From positions 22,664,906-22,728,905 of the forward strand of contig OY829665.1 in the NCBI GenBank assembly GCA_963691815.1: 64,000 nt of DNA. Reading direction: 5' to 3'. The translations under genes were made by a program, and so were the position numbers. The DNA comes from Echiichthys vipera. Taxonomy: Eukaryota > Chordata > Actinopteri > Perciformes > Trachinidae. The notes under the pieces were generated by a model. That model was not told the DNA's origin and ran no database searches. It saw nothing but the letters and a program-made list of their open reading frames with translations. Numbering within the stretch: position 1 is the first letter of the stretch; each line of letters starts with the position of its first letter. Below, piece by piece: positions 43,970-60,115 of the stretch.

Positions 43970-44650
43970 TTAATCAAGGCCTGACACATGAAACAGCTTA
44001 TTAACTTTATTGTCAAAATTATTATATTGCAACAAGGTACAGTAATTACCAGTACAGGGAGGAGTTTTACAATGTGCACATAAATATACGGATTCTAGTT
44101 TAATTTCTTAACAGCAAATCACCAACTGAAATCATGTGTCAGCGTTTTCCTCAGTGTTCTTCAAGATGTGAGATGTCTTTAGGAGGCATCACATGTCAGG
44201 TGTGATGGAAATCTCAGGACAATCACGTTTCATTTATTATCTCAAATTAACTATCTAGCTATCATGGGAAAACGGAGGAAATAAAATGTATGTATGAGCC
44301 TTTAAGGCTTCCCAACTTTTGACTGCAGCATGTTGTTCCTTTACTGATCAAAGAGAGGCTCTGATGTACTTTGTTTTTACTTCCATTATTATGACACAGT
44401 TGAATACAATCAACTTTATTATTGTAATGATGTTTGTTCATGTATGAATGTTAAGTCATAGTTATAGCTTTATTAGTTTGGTTCTGACATAAATGGTTGT
44501 AAACTATGTTTAATGTCTTTGAATGAAATGAATCAACACTTCAGAGGACAGTAAGAAGTGATCACTCTAAAACTCAACTGTTGAGCTTTTTCATTTGTGT
44601 TCAACTTGTGAAGCATTTCTAAAGAAGAGCGCCTTCATTTAGGTCAACTA
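43970..44650. repeat. Histone-cluster flank block, gene-less copy
   Basis: Matches 8214-8830 in the same direction and, in its later part (44332-44645), the H2A 5' flank at 27470-27745. The similarity stops where the H2A promoter should begin. Confidence 0.7.
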
Positions 44651-46238
44651 TTGTGCTGCATTAGAAGGGCATGTGGGTGAATAGTAGTTTCTATGGTGCA
44701 TTCATTGTCTGACAGATTCCCCCATACAGTCTCTGTTCAGACCTTCAGTAAACATAGAGGTAGGAAGGTTTAAAACATCATTCAGGTATAACTGGTAGAA
44801 CTCTGTGGGCTGACAGAGTACAGACTATTTTAATTAATGACGAATGTAAACATGCAAGTTCCACTGATTATGGTCTGCATGCTAAAGAAAAGGTGAACAT
44901 GGTACGGTAAAAGGACTCTTAATGGAAACTATGCAAGTAACAGCAGAAAGAGTTCTGGCTAACTAAATCTAAACCTGTAGAATGTGCATTACATTTGACA
45001 CTTTAATCTTACGGACACTTAATGAGCACTTTGTCACACATTGTCTGGATGTGGGGGACGGCAACACACTTCACTTCTGGGCTGTTAGCTAAATAAATAC
45101 AGAAACTATAAAACAATCTACCGTAAGAGTTTATTGGTTATCCTATACTGTATTTTATGTGTTTTTGTAAACTGCTGGAAACTCAATTTCCTTGTGGGAG
45201 TTCATCCCAAAGGATCAATAAAGAGAAGTCTAAGTCTAAGTTACTTTACATTGTTGAATATCAACCGAGTTTGTTTTTCTAGTTGAGACTACATAAACTT
45301 ATGTGATGTGTATTTTTGTGTCATTTACAACTGGGAAATTATATTTCATAAGGATTTTCCCCATGTCATCACAATACAAATCATTGTAGATTTATATAGA
45401 AAGAAAAAGTCATCCTAGGATTGAAACGTAAACTTTAGATGCTGAATATCTCTGTCCAGATGTTGAGAAAAATCATTTAGAAATTAAAAAATAAATTCAG
45501 TAAAGGTCATTTTTAAAAAAGGCTTTACAGTACAGATTTGACATTGATGACCTGTTTTTTTTTTGTTTTGTTTTGGGTTTTTTTCAAAAAAGAAAGTTCT
45601 TTAGTGAAAAAAAGTTCTAAAGAATAAAAATGTTGGTCGGTGCCAAAACGTGTGGTGAAGGCTGGTCATTGGTTCTGTTGGAAACCCCCTCAGTCAGTAT
45701 AAAATGTGACATAAGCACACACTACTGAGCAAACTGAAATGTATTTCCAGGTTAAAAAGAGAACTAAAACTTAAATATTAAGTATAAAATGTAAGGAACT
45801 CTTAATTTAGGCTACTTATGATTAAAGTACATCACACTAATATCACAGTGAAATTAACTCAAACATAAATTATCCTGATTGGGGGTCAGATTCAAGCAGC
45901 TGATAAACTCAAGCATGACTAGTTTTGTAGTTACGTCCACAGAAAAATACAAGTTACTGCTAATGCTGTTGCATTTAAACCAACCATTGACTTCATTGAC
46001 TTGTGGTTGAGTTCATAAACTGGTTTCTAGTCAGATGGACTGATGAAATTTTTTTTTCCTTTTGTGTGAAGTTTAAAGAATATTATCTGCATAAAAAAGA
46101 AAAAAAGAAAACACTGAGGCGATAATGAGCAGGCGTTTTCTAAATGTTAGATTTAAAGGCATTTTCTAATGAAATGAACTAAATTCTACAATTTTTTTTA
46201 TTTTTATTGCAGATATTGCTGCAGGAATTAGAAAATAC
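44651..46238. other. Spacer, retroposon-like tail at 45165-45235
   Basis: No gene supported. The segment with TTTCCTTGTGGGAGTTCATC and AATAAAGAGAAG resembles a LINE/SINE 3' end and the tail near 32960. Poly-T and poly-A runs lie near 45555-45620. Confidence 0.5.
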
Positions 46239-46727
46239 TTAACCCTCCTGTTGTCCTCGGGTCAAAATGACCCAGCACTGTGTTAAAAAAAAAAAAAAAA
46301 TCCCCTAAACGATATTTTTTTAACCTGAAATTTTATGACTTTTCCTAGATTGGCACCAACAGTAGAAAAAGTGAAATGTTGCTTTTATTCACAATTCCAT
46401 GTAAACTGTACAAAAAAAGGTACAAAGGTGGCCTTCGGGTCAAAATGACCTGTGAGGCAAAAAGAGTTGAAATCAAGGTCACAGAGTTATTTACAAACCA
46501 CAGAATGTTTCAATGTTTGAGTTGTTTTAATCAGTAGCAGACGTAACAAGACAGATCATGTGGTCTTCTCGCGGACTGCTGTGCCTTTGATCAGTCTCAG
46601 ATCAATTAGTAGTAGACGTGAACAAGACAGTAGCAGACGTAAACAACACAAAGGCGCTATCGCAGATTGCAGAGCTTATAAAGGTGCTGCAGATGACAGG
46701 GCCCCGAATTCTGTCTGTGCTGAAGCC

Positions 46728-49449
46728 ATGAGTGTGCGATATAACGCTGAAGTGGCTCTAGAGCTGATTTTTTCAGATGTCCAGCAAGACAACTCTGATT
46801 CAAAAGAAGAAGTGGAGGATGTATCAGAAGAAGAAGATGGGGAGGAATACAACCCAGAGCATGATGAATCATCTTCAGAAGAAGAAGAAAACCCTGAAGC
46901 TGAAAGAGAGACTTTCCTTTCAAAAAATGTCAAGATAACATGGTCCTCAGCAGCATATGACCAACACGGCAGGCTACAGAACAAAACGTCATAAAGATGA
47001 CCCCAGGACCCACAAGGTATGCTGTTCTCATGCCCATGACATTGTCTCTACATTCTACGTGTTTATCACACCAGCAATAGAAAAAATAATCCTGGAGATA
47101 AAAAATCTTGAGGGTTTTCGCAAATACGAAGGCAGCTGGAAAAAGATGGATGAGACTGACCTGCAGGCCTACTTAGGGCTGCTAATCTTAGCCGGTGTAT
47201 ACAGGTCCCAACGTGAGGCTCAATTCAATTCAATTCAAAAAACTTTATTTGTCCCCGGGGGGCAATTCAGGGCACACAGAGCAGCAAATAACGACAGTGC
47301 AATTATACAAAAACATTTTAACCTAATACAAGAATAAAGTGTAAAAGAAGAGTTAGTGTCAGGATGTTAGTGTGTTAGTACAGGTAGAATAAGTGTCAGG
47401 ATGTTAGTGTGTTAGTACAGGTTAGATACAGAGAACATCGTCGGCGTGAGATGTAGAAAGACATGTGTGTATCGGATGTAAGCAGACATGTGAACGGGTG
47501 TTTATGATGTAAACAATGTAAACATGCAGTAGACTGTTAAAACAGGTATAAACAGAACTGTAGTGCAGAGAAGATATAAGTGGACAGTGATCGGATTCAG
47601 ATGAGGTCAGACATGATACATGTGTGTAATGAGCAGACGTAAACAGAACTATAGTGCAGTAATAGAGTATCAATATAATATATAACTATAAGCTAGATAA
47701 TAAAGTGAATAATAAAGTGATGGTGGTGCATGGCAGGAAAACAGCAGTCTAAGTATATGCTAGCTCTGTGTAACAGATGAATACTGAAAAATAAAGTGAC
47801 CACAGTGCTGTCATGGATACAATATAAGACCTGATAGACACAATAAAGTGGAGCAGTGCATTAATACCATAAATTAACATAACTAACAGAATCAAGTGGA
47901 CCAGTAAGAACAGAGTAACAGAATATGTCCGGTGTGAACATAATAACAGAATAAATAAGTGGAGTAGTGCAACAGACCGGAGTAACATTATAAACAGAGT
48001 AAATAAGTGGCGTAGTGCAACAGACCAGTAACATTATAAACAGAGTGAACAGAATAAGTGGAATTGTGAATCAACCAGTAGTTCACAGCTTTGAGGACAG
48101 GAGTGGAGGTAGATAGCCAGCTAGATAGGCTGCAGCTAGTCTATGGTATGCAGAGAGTGAAAGGCCAATTTTCTGAGCCACAATGCCACTCAAAGTCTTT
48201 CACACCTACTCAAGACTGCTACGATTTGATGACCGTTAGTCAAGACCAGCAAGACGCGTGACAGACAAACTTGCAGCCATAAGAGAGGTCTGGGACAACT
48301 GGGTGGAGCGGCTGCCCTACCTCTACAATCCAGGACCTAACCTAACAGTGGATGAGAAACTGGTTCCATTTAGAGGTAATCTATTTTCATATTTGTAACA
48401 AAAGTGATTTTCACTATTGATTTGTTTGACTGTTTTCTGAGACACTGATACTAATCACTGATGTTAATGTCTTCTGGCCAAAGGTCGTTGTCCTTTCCGG
48501 CAGTATATGCCCAGCAAGCCAGAAAAATATGGGATCAAGTCATGGGTGGCTTGCAATGCCAAATCAAGCTATGCTTGGAAAATGCAAGTCTATACCGGGA
48601 AGCCGACCAGTGGATGCCAAGAGAAGAACCAGGGGATGCGAGTTGTGCTTGATGTGAAAGAGGGACTGAGGGGTCACACTCTGACATGTGACAATTTCTT
48701 CACATCTTATGAACTCAGACAGCAGCTCCTGAAGAGGAAGATCACCATGGTTGGTACAGTTCAAAAGAACAAGCCTGAGCTCCCACCTGCACTGCTTGCG
48801 TCAAAGGAGAGAGAGGTTTTCTCATCAAAGTTTGCCTTCACGCCCACCACCACTCTAGTTTCTCACCTCCCAAAGAAAAACAAGAATGTAGTTCTTCTGA
48901 GCACACTGCACACTGACAGTGACATTAGTGATCGTTTGGACAGGAAGCCAGTCATCATCCTAGACTACAACCGCAACAATGGAGGTGTTGACAACCTAGA
49001 TACGGTGATTAGAACATACAGCTGCAGAAGGATAACTGCCTGCTGGCCCCTGGTCATCTTCCACAAAATCATTGATGTTTCCTCCTACAGTGTCTTTGTG
49101 TTTGGAGAGAGATCAACCTGACCTGGATGTCTCGTAAGCAGAACAAGAGGAGGGTGTTCCTGGAGTAGCTGGGAAAGGCACTTGTATTCCACTCATTGAA
49201 AGAAGGAAGCATGTCCCCCGCACAGAAGCCTCAGCAGCAGTTGTCAAAGCTATTCAGAGTGCAGGAGCTCCTGATCAACCTGAGGAACCAGCTATCACAG
49301 CCACTTCTCCAGCTAGGGCAAGTAAGAGGAAGAGATGTCAGTTCTGCCCTCAAAAGAAGGACTGCAAAATACATACTGTGTGCTGCAGGTGTAAGAAATA
49401 TATCTGCAAAGGCTGCACACTTGCATACTGCCCTACATGTGCCAATTAG
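46728..49449 (+). pseudogene. piggyBac transposase pseudogene
   Basis: The likely start is MSVRYNAEVALELIF at 46728, followed by an acidic N-terminal stretch. A frameshift near 46980 (LQNKTS then stop) breaks it. The core resumes in another frame with DETDLQAYLGLLILAGVYR and is cut by a retroposon at 47221. It resumes at 48127 and contains a GT-AG intron (48376-48483). The catalytic Asp segments are visible: NLTVDEKLVPFRG, LTCDNFFTSYEL and LDYNRNNGGVDNLD. A second frameshift near 49105 precedes the Cys-rich C-terminal zinc domain (CQFCPQKKDC...CCRCKKYICKGC). It cannot be translated as a whole. Confidence 0.92.
47221..48126 (-). mobile_element. Retroposon 3' fragment inserted in the piggyBac gene
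   Basis: About 906 bp starting CAATTCAATTCAATTC, the inverse of an AATTG-repeat tail, next to an inverse AATAAAG. The piggyBac frame continues across it, with a likely AGGCT duplication (47216-47220 and 48127-48131). The interior has loose repeats (AATAAGTGG-AGTAGTGCAACAGACC) and no coding frame. It is probably the 3' UTR of a LINE. Confidence 0.7.
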
Positions 49450-49789
49450 TTGAATGGGTTGTGTTATTTTTCATATCTTGTATTGTACATTGTTTACAAT
49501 TGTTCACTGGAGAAAGAAAAGAAAGAAATAAGTCATTGGGATGAATAAAAATGCATTCCAAACTCCTTTTTGCACATTTTTTTTCTTTTCTTAAGCTATA
49601 GAAATGAAGTGAAGAGGGGAAATGCAGTTATTCACCCATTTTGTGGTGAATGACAAGTTGTTTCTTCAATCAGGATGAAATTTGGTGTTTAAATTCAATT
49701 AAGCTGCTTATATTAGGGGTTTAGTGAAGACAGGTCATTTTGACCCAGAGGACACAGGGTGTATACAGAAAATGAGGACAACAGGAGGG

Positions 49790-50029
49790 TAAAAGAAATA
49801 GAATAATAATTAAAATGTTGTGCTTTTGATATATGAACAAAACAGTGGGTCTATTTTAGTCATTTAATGCCTAATTATGGGGAAATGTTTTTGTATTTTT
49901 CAAAATTAATAGTTTAACTGGGAGAAGGATATGCTATATTATACAATTTACACAATAATTAAAGAAGAGCTTAAGGCTACTAATATCAAAAGTATGAATA
50001 CAAAGAATAAATAGAAAGACATTAGTATG
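49790..50029. other. Spacer, no feature seen
   Basis: AT-rich, non-coding. Confidence 0.5.
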
Positions 50030-51725
50030 TATTATGAGTGCTTTCCTTTAATATTGCCTAAGGGAAGCATATATAAAGTGAATAGAATTGGTCCAAGGAC
50101 AGAACCCTGTGGGACTCCATGACTGACTTTGGTGTGCATGGAGGATTTGTCATTAACATGTACAAACTGAGATCTATCTGATAAATACGACTTAAACCAG
50201 TTTAATGCTGTTCCTTTAATGCCAGTTAGATGCACCAGTCTCTGTAGCAGGATGCGATGGTCAATAGTGTCGAAGGCAGCACTAAGGGCGCACTCACACT
50301 GTCCGTCCGTACCATGCCCCGGGCTTTTGGGTACTTGTCCCCCCCTCCCTCTCCCCCCCAGGGCCAGGCCTGTTTGTACTCACACTACCTGGGCCTCGGC
50401 GAATGCTTCCTTGCTGCCTATACGTCATCATGTCGTAACACGTCACACGCAATGATCAACGTCATTGCGATGCGTCGCTTTGTTTACAAATCTTTCCATA
50501 GACCTCTAAGTTTTTGTGCGTCTTTTCCGACTGTTTTTGAATATTTTCATCCGACCAAATCTGCAGTAAACAATCCTCCTCCGCATCACACCAACATGAA
50601 ACTTTCGCCGCCATTGTTTTAAATGTCCGCTCATGGTCCGTCCTTTTTTTTTCTATGTCCGAACAGGTGCACATAAAATGACATTAGAGCTGCCTCGTGC
50701 TGGTGCTCGTACACGTGCGCACGCCCGTGCTCGTACACGTGCAAATGTGCTTTACAAAAGCCCACCTCTCCTAAACGGTCCGTGGCTGGCAAGCGGGCTG
50801 CAGCTAGGCGCGGTGCGGTTGCACTCACTATGGTCAAAAGAACTAGGCTTTACCCGTAAAACCTTTTTCGGCATGGTACGGATGGACAGTGTGAATGCGC
50901 TTTTAGATCTAGTAAAACAAGTACAGAGACAAGTCCCTTGTCTGAAGCTATTAGAAGGTCGTTAGTAACTTTTACCAGTGCTGTCTCAGTGCTATGATTC
51001 ATTCTAAATCCTGAATGGAAATCCTCAAATAACTCATTATTATGTAAAAAGTCGCACAGCTGATTGGCAACTAATTTCTTGAGGATCTTAGAGAGAAAAG
51101 GAAGGTTAGATATACGTCTATAGTTGGCTAGAATCACTGGATCAAGACTGGGCTTTTTAAGAAGAGGTTTAATTACAGCTACTTTAAAAGACTGTGGTAC
51201 ATAACCTGCTGATAAAGACATGTTAATCATATCTAATACATGAGTGCTAATTAAAGGTAACACTTCTTTAAGTATCCTAGTTGGAATAGAGCTGAAATAG
51301 TAGAGGTACATTTGTTAAGGTCAACTGAAGAAAAGCAGTCCAAGAACATATCAGGTTGTATAGTTGTTTCTAAGGTTCCTGGGTTTGAAGAAAAATTGGT
51401 GCCAAGCGAGTTGATTTTGTCTCTAATAGTTATAATTTTGTCATTAAAGAAGGTCATGAAGTCGTTACTACTGAGGGTTATAGGAATACATGGCTCTATA
51501 GAGCTGTGGCTCTCTGTCAGCCTGGCTACTGTGCTGAAAAGAAATCTAGGATTGTTCTTATTCTCCTCTATTAAAGATGAGTAATAGACTGCTCTGGCAT
51601 TACGGAGGGCCTTCCAATATGTTTTTAGACTTTCTTGCCAAACTAAGCGAGATTCCTCCAGTTTTGTAGAGTGCCGTTTACTTTCCAATTTGATATCCAA
51701 TACAGCACAGAAGTCAGTGGCCACA
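50030..51725 (-). mobile_element. L2 LINE fragment, interrupted
   Basis: Minus-strand ORF2 pieces match the copy at 38752: 51725-51251 (KLESKRHSTKLEESRLVWQ...), 51311-50908 (PTRILKEVLPLIS ... LVSVLVLLDL) and 50285-50032 (TGIKGTALNWFKSYLSDRSQ ... GSVLGPILFTLY). Both ends are truncated: there is no endonuclease and no YADD box. A small frame change lies near 51300. A Harbinger-like MITE splits it inside the codons for LLDLSAAFD. Confidence 0.88.
50286..50902. mobile_element. Harbinger-like MITE, full-length copy
   Basis: The ends are GGGCGCACTCACACTGTCCG and an imperfect inverse (GGACAGTGTGAATGCGC). The flanks are TAA on the left and TTA on the right, compatible with a 3-bp PIF/Harbinger-type target. 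The interior is GC-rich, has a C-rich tract and a CGTGCTCGTACACGTGC-type repeat, and has no gene. The same family occurs at 61804-62799. Confidence 0.7.
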
Positions 51726-54957
<3,232 letters not shown>

Positions 54958-54958
54958 A

Positions 54959-56024
54959 TGAACGGGGCCATTGTCATGTTTTTAGATAGCACGGCTAAGG
55001 TTGGCGAGGTGGTGGAGAGGGGAGTGGTTATCAGAGACACCTTCACTCCCGGCTCCCCTCTCGTCAACCCGGCCACGAAAATCATGATTTCAAACGCTCC
55101 CCCGTTCATAAAAAATGAATTGTTGGGGAGGGAGCTGTCGAAATATGGACAGATAGTCTCACCTATCAGAATGGTTTCGCTGGGATGTAAATCCCTGAAA
55201 TTAAAACATGTTGTTTGTCACAGGAGACTGTTATATGTGTATATGTTTATATGGTTTTAAAAGAAAGAAACACCGATCTGAACCTGTCTTTCTCGTTCAA
55301 AATTGATGGTTTTAATTATGTCGTCTTTGTTTCATCGGAAACGATGAAATGTTTTGGTTGTGGGGGCGAGGGGCACTTGGTCCGGTCCTGTCCGAAGGAC
55401 TGCGGAGCGCAGCGGGCTGCTGCGGGGGGAGATCCGCCCGGTGCTGCTGCTGCGGCTCCGGCGGGCGGTCCGCCCGGTGCTGCTGCTGCGGCTCCGGGTG
55501 GGGGTCCGGCCGTTGCTGCGGCTGCGGCTCCGGGTGGAGGACCGTCCGTCGCGGAGAATCCTCCCGCGGCGCCGGTCCCCGTGGTTGCGACTAATGAACC
55601 AATAAACAATACGACAAACGATATGTGTGAAGAAATGATGGAGGAGGATCTGTCAGAAGACGATCTCCTCAAAATATCTCAGAAAAGAAAGAACATTGAA
55701 AGTGGAAAAATAAACAGTAAAGTAAAGAAAACGAGTTCCCAGAGGTCCACTGAGTCAGAGAGTGATCTCCTCCTGACTCAGCTGGACCCTCAGTCTCACT
55801 ACTCTCCCGAGAAAATTAAAGCCTTCCTAGAACAAACGAAAGGAGCCAGGCTGACTAATGTAGGTGAGTTCTTTCCTGACCTGCACCTTTTTATTAGTTC
55901 AGCCAAGCCGCTCACCAGGAAGAGCTATGGAGAGGAAATTTTAACCGAGCAAGAAATATTTAGATTAAAAAAGTTAATACTGAAGGTGAGAGCTCAAATC
56001 GTCAATGATGAAGAGGATTGTTAG
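54959..56024 (+). pseudogene. Tx1-like LINE ORF1, 5'-truncated and frameshifted
   Basis: The first part (54959-55215) reads VNPATKIMISNAPPFIKNEL and KYGQIVSPIRMV, an RRM-like fold. A frameshift near 55215-55260 moves it to the frame that reads LKERNTDLNLSF and then the CCHC zinc knuckle CFGCGGEGHLVRSC. An Ala/Pro/Gly-rich repeat follows (AAAAPGGGP units), then an acidic stretch and a Lys-rich C-terminus ending at 56024. ORF1 proteins bind the LINE RNA. It overlaps ORF2 by 20 bases. Confidence 0.8.
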
Positions 56025-59000
56025 ATGTTTTTTTCTTTTACTGACTGCTCTTTTTACTGTTGTTCTTTTTTTATCCATGTGTGATTTTAACATCAGCACC
56101 TTAAACCTGAACGGTGCCAGGTCTGATTTTAAAAGAGCCACCCTTTTTAAACTGATGGAGACTAAAAGAATTGATGTCATGTTTGTTCAAGAAACTCACA
56201 GCACTGTAGACAATGAAAGTGACTGGAAGAGGGCTTTTAAAGGGGAGGTGGTTTTAAGTCACAGGTCCAGTCTGAGTGGAGGAGTGGGGATTTTATTTGC
56301 TCAGAGCTTTTTACCTTTTTCTTTTACTATTGATGAAGTCGTTCCAGGTGTTTTATTGAAAGTTAAAGCTGTCTTTGAAAACGTAAAACTTGTGTTTTTA
56401 AATGTCTACACTCCCACTAATGCAGTGGACAGGGTAGCGTTTTTAAACATTTTAAGTGACTGTGTTAAAAATTGTGAGGATGATGGTTTTATGTTTTTAA
56501 GGGGGGATTTTAATTGCACAATAAATCCAGCCCTGGACAGGAACCATCCTGAGCCACACCCTCCTTCATCTCACACACTCAAACAACTTATGGAGAACCA
56601 TGAGCTGAGTGATGTGTGGAGGGTTTTTAACAGTCAGCACAGACAGTACACCTGGAGCCACAGTAGGGAGGGGGTTTTATCTCTGGCCAGACTGGACCGC
56701 TTTTATTGTTTTAAACACCATTTAAATATTTTTAAGAGGTGTTTTATTCAGCCTGTGGGTTTTAGTGATCATTTTTTAGTCTCCTGTCATGTTTTTATCA
56801 AAAACATCCGTTTTAAGAGCGCCTATTGGCATTTTAACACGGCCCTTTTAGATGACGAGGCTTTTAGAACTGCTTTTAAGTTTTTTTGTGAGTCCTACAG
56901 AGAGAGCAGGCCTGCCTTCACTAACATACAACAGTGGTGGGATTTTGGTAAGACCCAGATAAAGCAGCTCTGCCAGCAGTTCACTTGTGGTGTCACTACA
57001 GACTTAACCCGGTCCATGAAAGATCTGGAGTCGCAGGTGTTGGAGCTGCAGACCTTAGCAGACTCCACAGCAAACCGAGGGCTTTTAGACTCCCTCAAGT
57101 TAAAAAAGTCGGCCATAGCCAACCAGCTGGGCGTCTCAGCACAGGGGGCTCTGGTCAGGTCTAGGTTCATGAACATTACACAGATGGACGCCCCATCTCG
57201 CTTCTTCTTTGGGCTGGAGCGGAAAAATGGACAAAGGAAGACCATTCATTCTTTACGCACGGGTAGCTGCTCCCGAATCTCAGACTCATCTGAGATTAGG
57301 AAGTATGCTCCCGGTTTCTACAGAGACCTCTTTAAGAGTGAGTGGACAAATAATCCAAATGTGTGCAGCAGCCTCCTCAGCAGTCTCCCTCAGGTCAGCG
57401 AGGCTGATAACAGGGAGTTGGCAGCAGAGGTGAGGCTGCAGGAGCTCCACACTGCCACCATGAGCCTGCAGAGCGGCAGAGCTCCAGGCATGGACGGCCT
57501 TCCTGCAGATTTTTACAAGTCCTTCTGGTCCAGCCTAGGACCAGATCTTCTAGAGGTCTTAAATGAAAGTCAAAAGACCGGCAGACTGCCTCTGAGCTGC
57601 AGGAGGGCCGCAATAACCCTGCTGCCTAAAAAGGGAGACCTGCAGAAACTTAAAAACTGGAGGCCGGTCTCATTGCTGTGCACAGATTATAAGATCCTGT
57701 CCAAAGCTCTGGCCCTTAGACTGAGAGAGGTGATTGCGTCCATCATCCACCCTGACCTGACCTACTGTGTGCCCGGCATGCTCATCAGTGACAACGTCAC
57801 TTTAATTCGGGACGTTTTGGAGCTCTCCAGTTCATTGAGTATAGAGACTGGTCTGATTTCAATAGACCAAGAAAAGGCTTTTGACCGGGTTGAACACCAT
57901 TACCTGTGGCAGACTCTGGCTGCTTTTGGGTTCAACCCTGGCTTCATAGCCATAGTCCGGGTTCTCTTTAGTGACATTGCACGCGTTCTGAAAATTAACA
58001 GCGGACTGGGCGCACCATTTGAGATCGAGAGAGGGGTGAGGCAGGGCTGCTCTCTCTCTGGGATGTTATATTCGATCGCCATCGAGCCTCTGCTCCACAA
58101 ACTCAGAGCTAAACTGTCAGGTGTGTGTTTCCCCCAGTGTCCCGTGTCTTTTAAACTGTCTGTGTACGCGGATGATCTCGTTGTTTTAGTTAAATCACAA
58201 AAAGATATTGACTTTTTAACTAACACTGTAAAAGACTTTGGTTTTATTTCATCTGCTAGAGTGAACTGGGGGAAAAGCGAGGCTCTGATGGCTGGGGGAT
58301 AGCTGGGTGGTCGGCTCAGGCTGCCTGGTGGACTACAATGGAAAAAAGGAGGCTTCAGATACCTTGGAGTCTTCCTGGGGGATGAGACCAATAAAAATAA
58401 AAACTGGGACAATGTCCTGGAGCAGGTGAAAGGTCGGCTGGAGAAGTGGAGGTGGCTCCTCCCAAAAATGTCATACAGAGGCCGAACCTTAATAGCCAGC
58501 AACCTGGTCTCATCCTCCTTGTGGTACCGGCTGGCCTGCGTCGATCCTCCAGTTTCTCTCCTGTCAAAAGTTCAGTCGGTTTTAGTTGATTTTATTTGGG
58601 ACAAGTTACACTGGGTCCCACAGAGTGTCCTGTTTTTACCTAAAGAAGAGGGGGGGCAAGGCCTGGTCCATCTGGCCAGCAGGGAGAGCGGCTTTCCGCC
58701 TCCAGTTTATTCAAAGACTGCTGACCGGGCCAAAGGACACTCTGTGGAGACCCCTGTCCCGCTGCATTCTGCAGGGTTTTAAAGGCCTTGGTCATGATTT
58801 TAATTTGTTTTTAATGAACATACCAAACATGAGCACATCTCCTTTGCCTGCTTTTTATAAAAGTGTTTTTAGAGTGTGGAACCTGCTGAAGAAGGAGAGG
58901 AGAGATAAAGCGGACTCCCTATACTGGATCCTTCAAGAGCCGGTCCTGTGGGGGACCCGTCTGAACCTTCCCAGATGGGCAGGTCAGAATTTAACTACGA

Positions 59001-59480
59001 GACTGCAGACTGCGGGGGTTTTTACTCTAGGGCAGGTGGTGGCGCTGACTGGGCCCCAGATGGATGACCCCTCTAGACTCGCTGCCCAGCTGGGACTGAC
59101 ATCAGTGAGGGTCACACAAAGACTCCTGCAACACTGGAAAGAGAGACTCACGGGACACGACCGCCTGCTTTTAAACTCCTCTTTTAATCCAGCAGTGAAA
59201 GATGACGATCCCTTTCCTGCCATTTTCCTGGCACCGGATTTTAAAGACTGCTCTGGGATTTTAATGGAATACACACACCCCGCACCACTGGATGGTACAA
59301 CAGGAAAAACAAAAACCTGTCACTGTGTGTGTTAATATGATGAAGTCCAGACTCCTCATTGATTTTAAGTATTTTAACGCAGCAGGAGATCTGGACTCCT
59401 TCCAGCAGGTTTGGTGTTTTAATCAGGCCTTGTGTTCTGTGGAGAACCACACACTGCAGTTTGGAGATGTGCTCATGTGA
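56005..59480 (+). pseudogene. Tx1-like LINE ORF2 (endonuclease, RT), broken
   Basis: Open from 56005 to a TAG at 58300-58302 (765 codons), then continuing in the same frame to about 58780, shifting at least twice, and ending at 59480. The endonuclease has MFVQETHS, FLRGDFNCTIN, LARLDRFYCF and GFSDHFLVSCHV. The reverse transcriptase has GRAPGMDGLPADFYKSFW, LPKKGDLQKLKNWRPVSLL, SIDQEKAFDRVEH, GVRQGCSLSGMLYSIAIEPL and YADDLVVLV. The catalytic boxes are intact but the C-terminal third is unreadable, so this copy should be dead. Confidence 0.88.
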
Positions 59481-59618
59481 ATCAAGTATTTATGTATTTA
59501 TTTATTTATTCTTTCACTAATTTATTTACTCTAAGAGTAAGAGTGTAAAGATTTAAATATAATATATCGTTATTATGTTTTTGAAAAAAGAACGAAAAAT
59601 AAAGTTGATTCAAAAATC

Positions 59619-59623
<5 letters not shown>

Positions 59624-59653
<30 letters not shown>
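59624..59653. repeat. (TC)15 microsatellite, right of the Tx1-like LINE
   Basis: Fifteen TC units immediately after the LINE 3' end, followed by an A-rich run. Confidence 0.95.
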
Positions 59654-59656
<3 letters not shown>

Positions 59657-59880
59657 AAAAAGAGAATGTATGAAAGATTATATATGATATTATTATTACA
59701 TTATTATTATTAGCTACATTACACAAACAGCTACAGAACATACATTTGCATTGATGTTACTAATAAAGTGGAAGGTTATCCACAAAAATGTCTTTAAAAA
59801 TAATTAAATTAGATGATGTTCCAATGACTTCCCAAATATAATTAGTGAACCAGGCCATCCATAACCTTGGGAACCTGGTT
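59654..59880. other. Spacer, no feature seen
   Basis: AT-rich stretch between the TC tract and the degraded zinc-finger region. Confidence 0.5.
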
Positions 59881-60115
59881 CTCAAATGACAAACTAGCAC
59901 TTTCTTGAGAATCCTTTACCACAAACTGAGCAACAAAATGGTTTCTCTCCTGTGTGGATTCTCATGTGGTACTGATACTCATCATTCCTTATTCATAACA
60001 ATCATTACAAACTGAACAGGTGTGAGGCTTATCTCCTGTGAATTATCCTGTGTTTTTTCAGAGACCATTTCAAACCAAAAGTTTGACCACACTCAGAGCA
60101 GCTAAATGGTTTCTC
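59881..60115 (-). pseudogene. Decayed extra zinc fingers beyond the ZNF stop
   Basis: On the minus strand the finger pattern continues past the stop at 60116-60118. A near-normal finger starting FSCSECGQTF is followed by a second with lost cysteines and stops, then HMRIHTGEKPFCCSVCGKGF. So at least three fingers once followed and are no longer translated. Confidence 0.75.

Larger units (their letters stand above)
46243..49789 (+). mobile_element. piggyBac (PGBD4-like) DNA transposon, inactive
   Basis: The inverted ends begin CCCTCCTGTTGTCCTC. The left one is preceded by TTAA (46239-46242), the piggyBac target; on the right the TTAA has decayed to TAAA. Palindrome-like GGGTCAAAATGACC motifs recur inside both ends (46259, 46437, 49735). 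The element contains a transposase pseudogene and a later retroposon insert. Confidence 0.9.
54958..59623 (+). mobile_element. Tx1-clade LINE (Kibi-like) set in a (TC)n tract
   Basis: Two-ORF LINE with a zinc-knuckle ORF1 and an APE-RT ORF2, ending in AAAAATCAAAAA followed directly by TC repeats (59624-59653). The Tx1 clade contains families that insert into specific targets; Kibi elements use (TC)n. TC tracts of the same strand sense lie on both sides of the LINE pair, which fits such a target. The 5' end is missing or displaced by the minus-strand LINE. Confidence 0.7.

Noticed and set aside
55316..55672. Gly/Arg- or Ala-rich proteins in other frames of the LINE ORF1
   Set aside because: GC-rich repeat coding for the AAAAPGGGP stretch of ORF1 yields open shadows.
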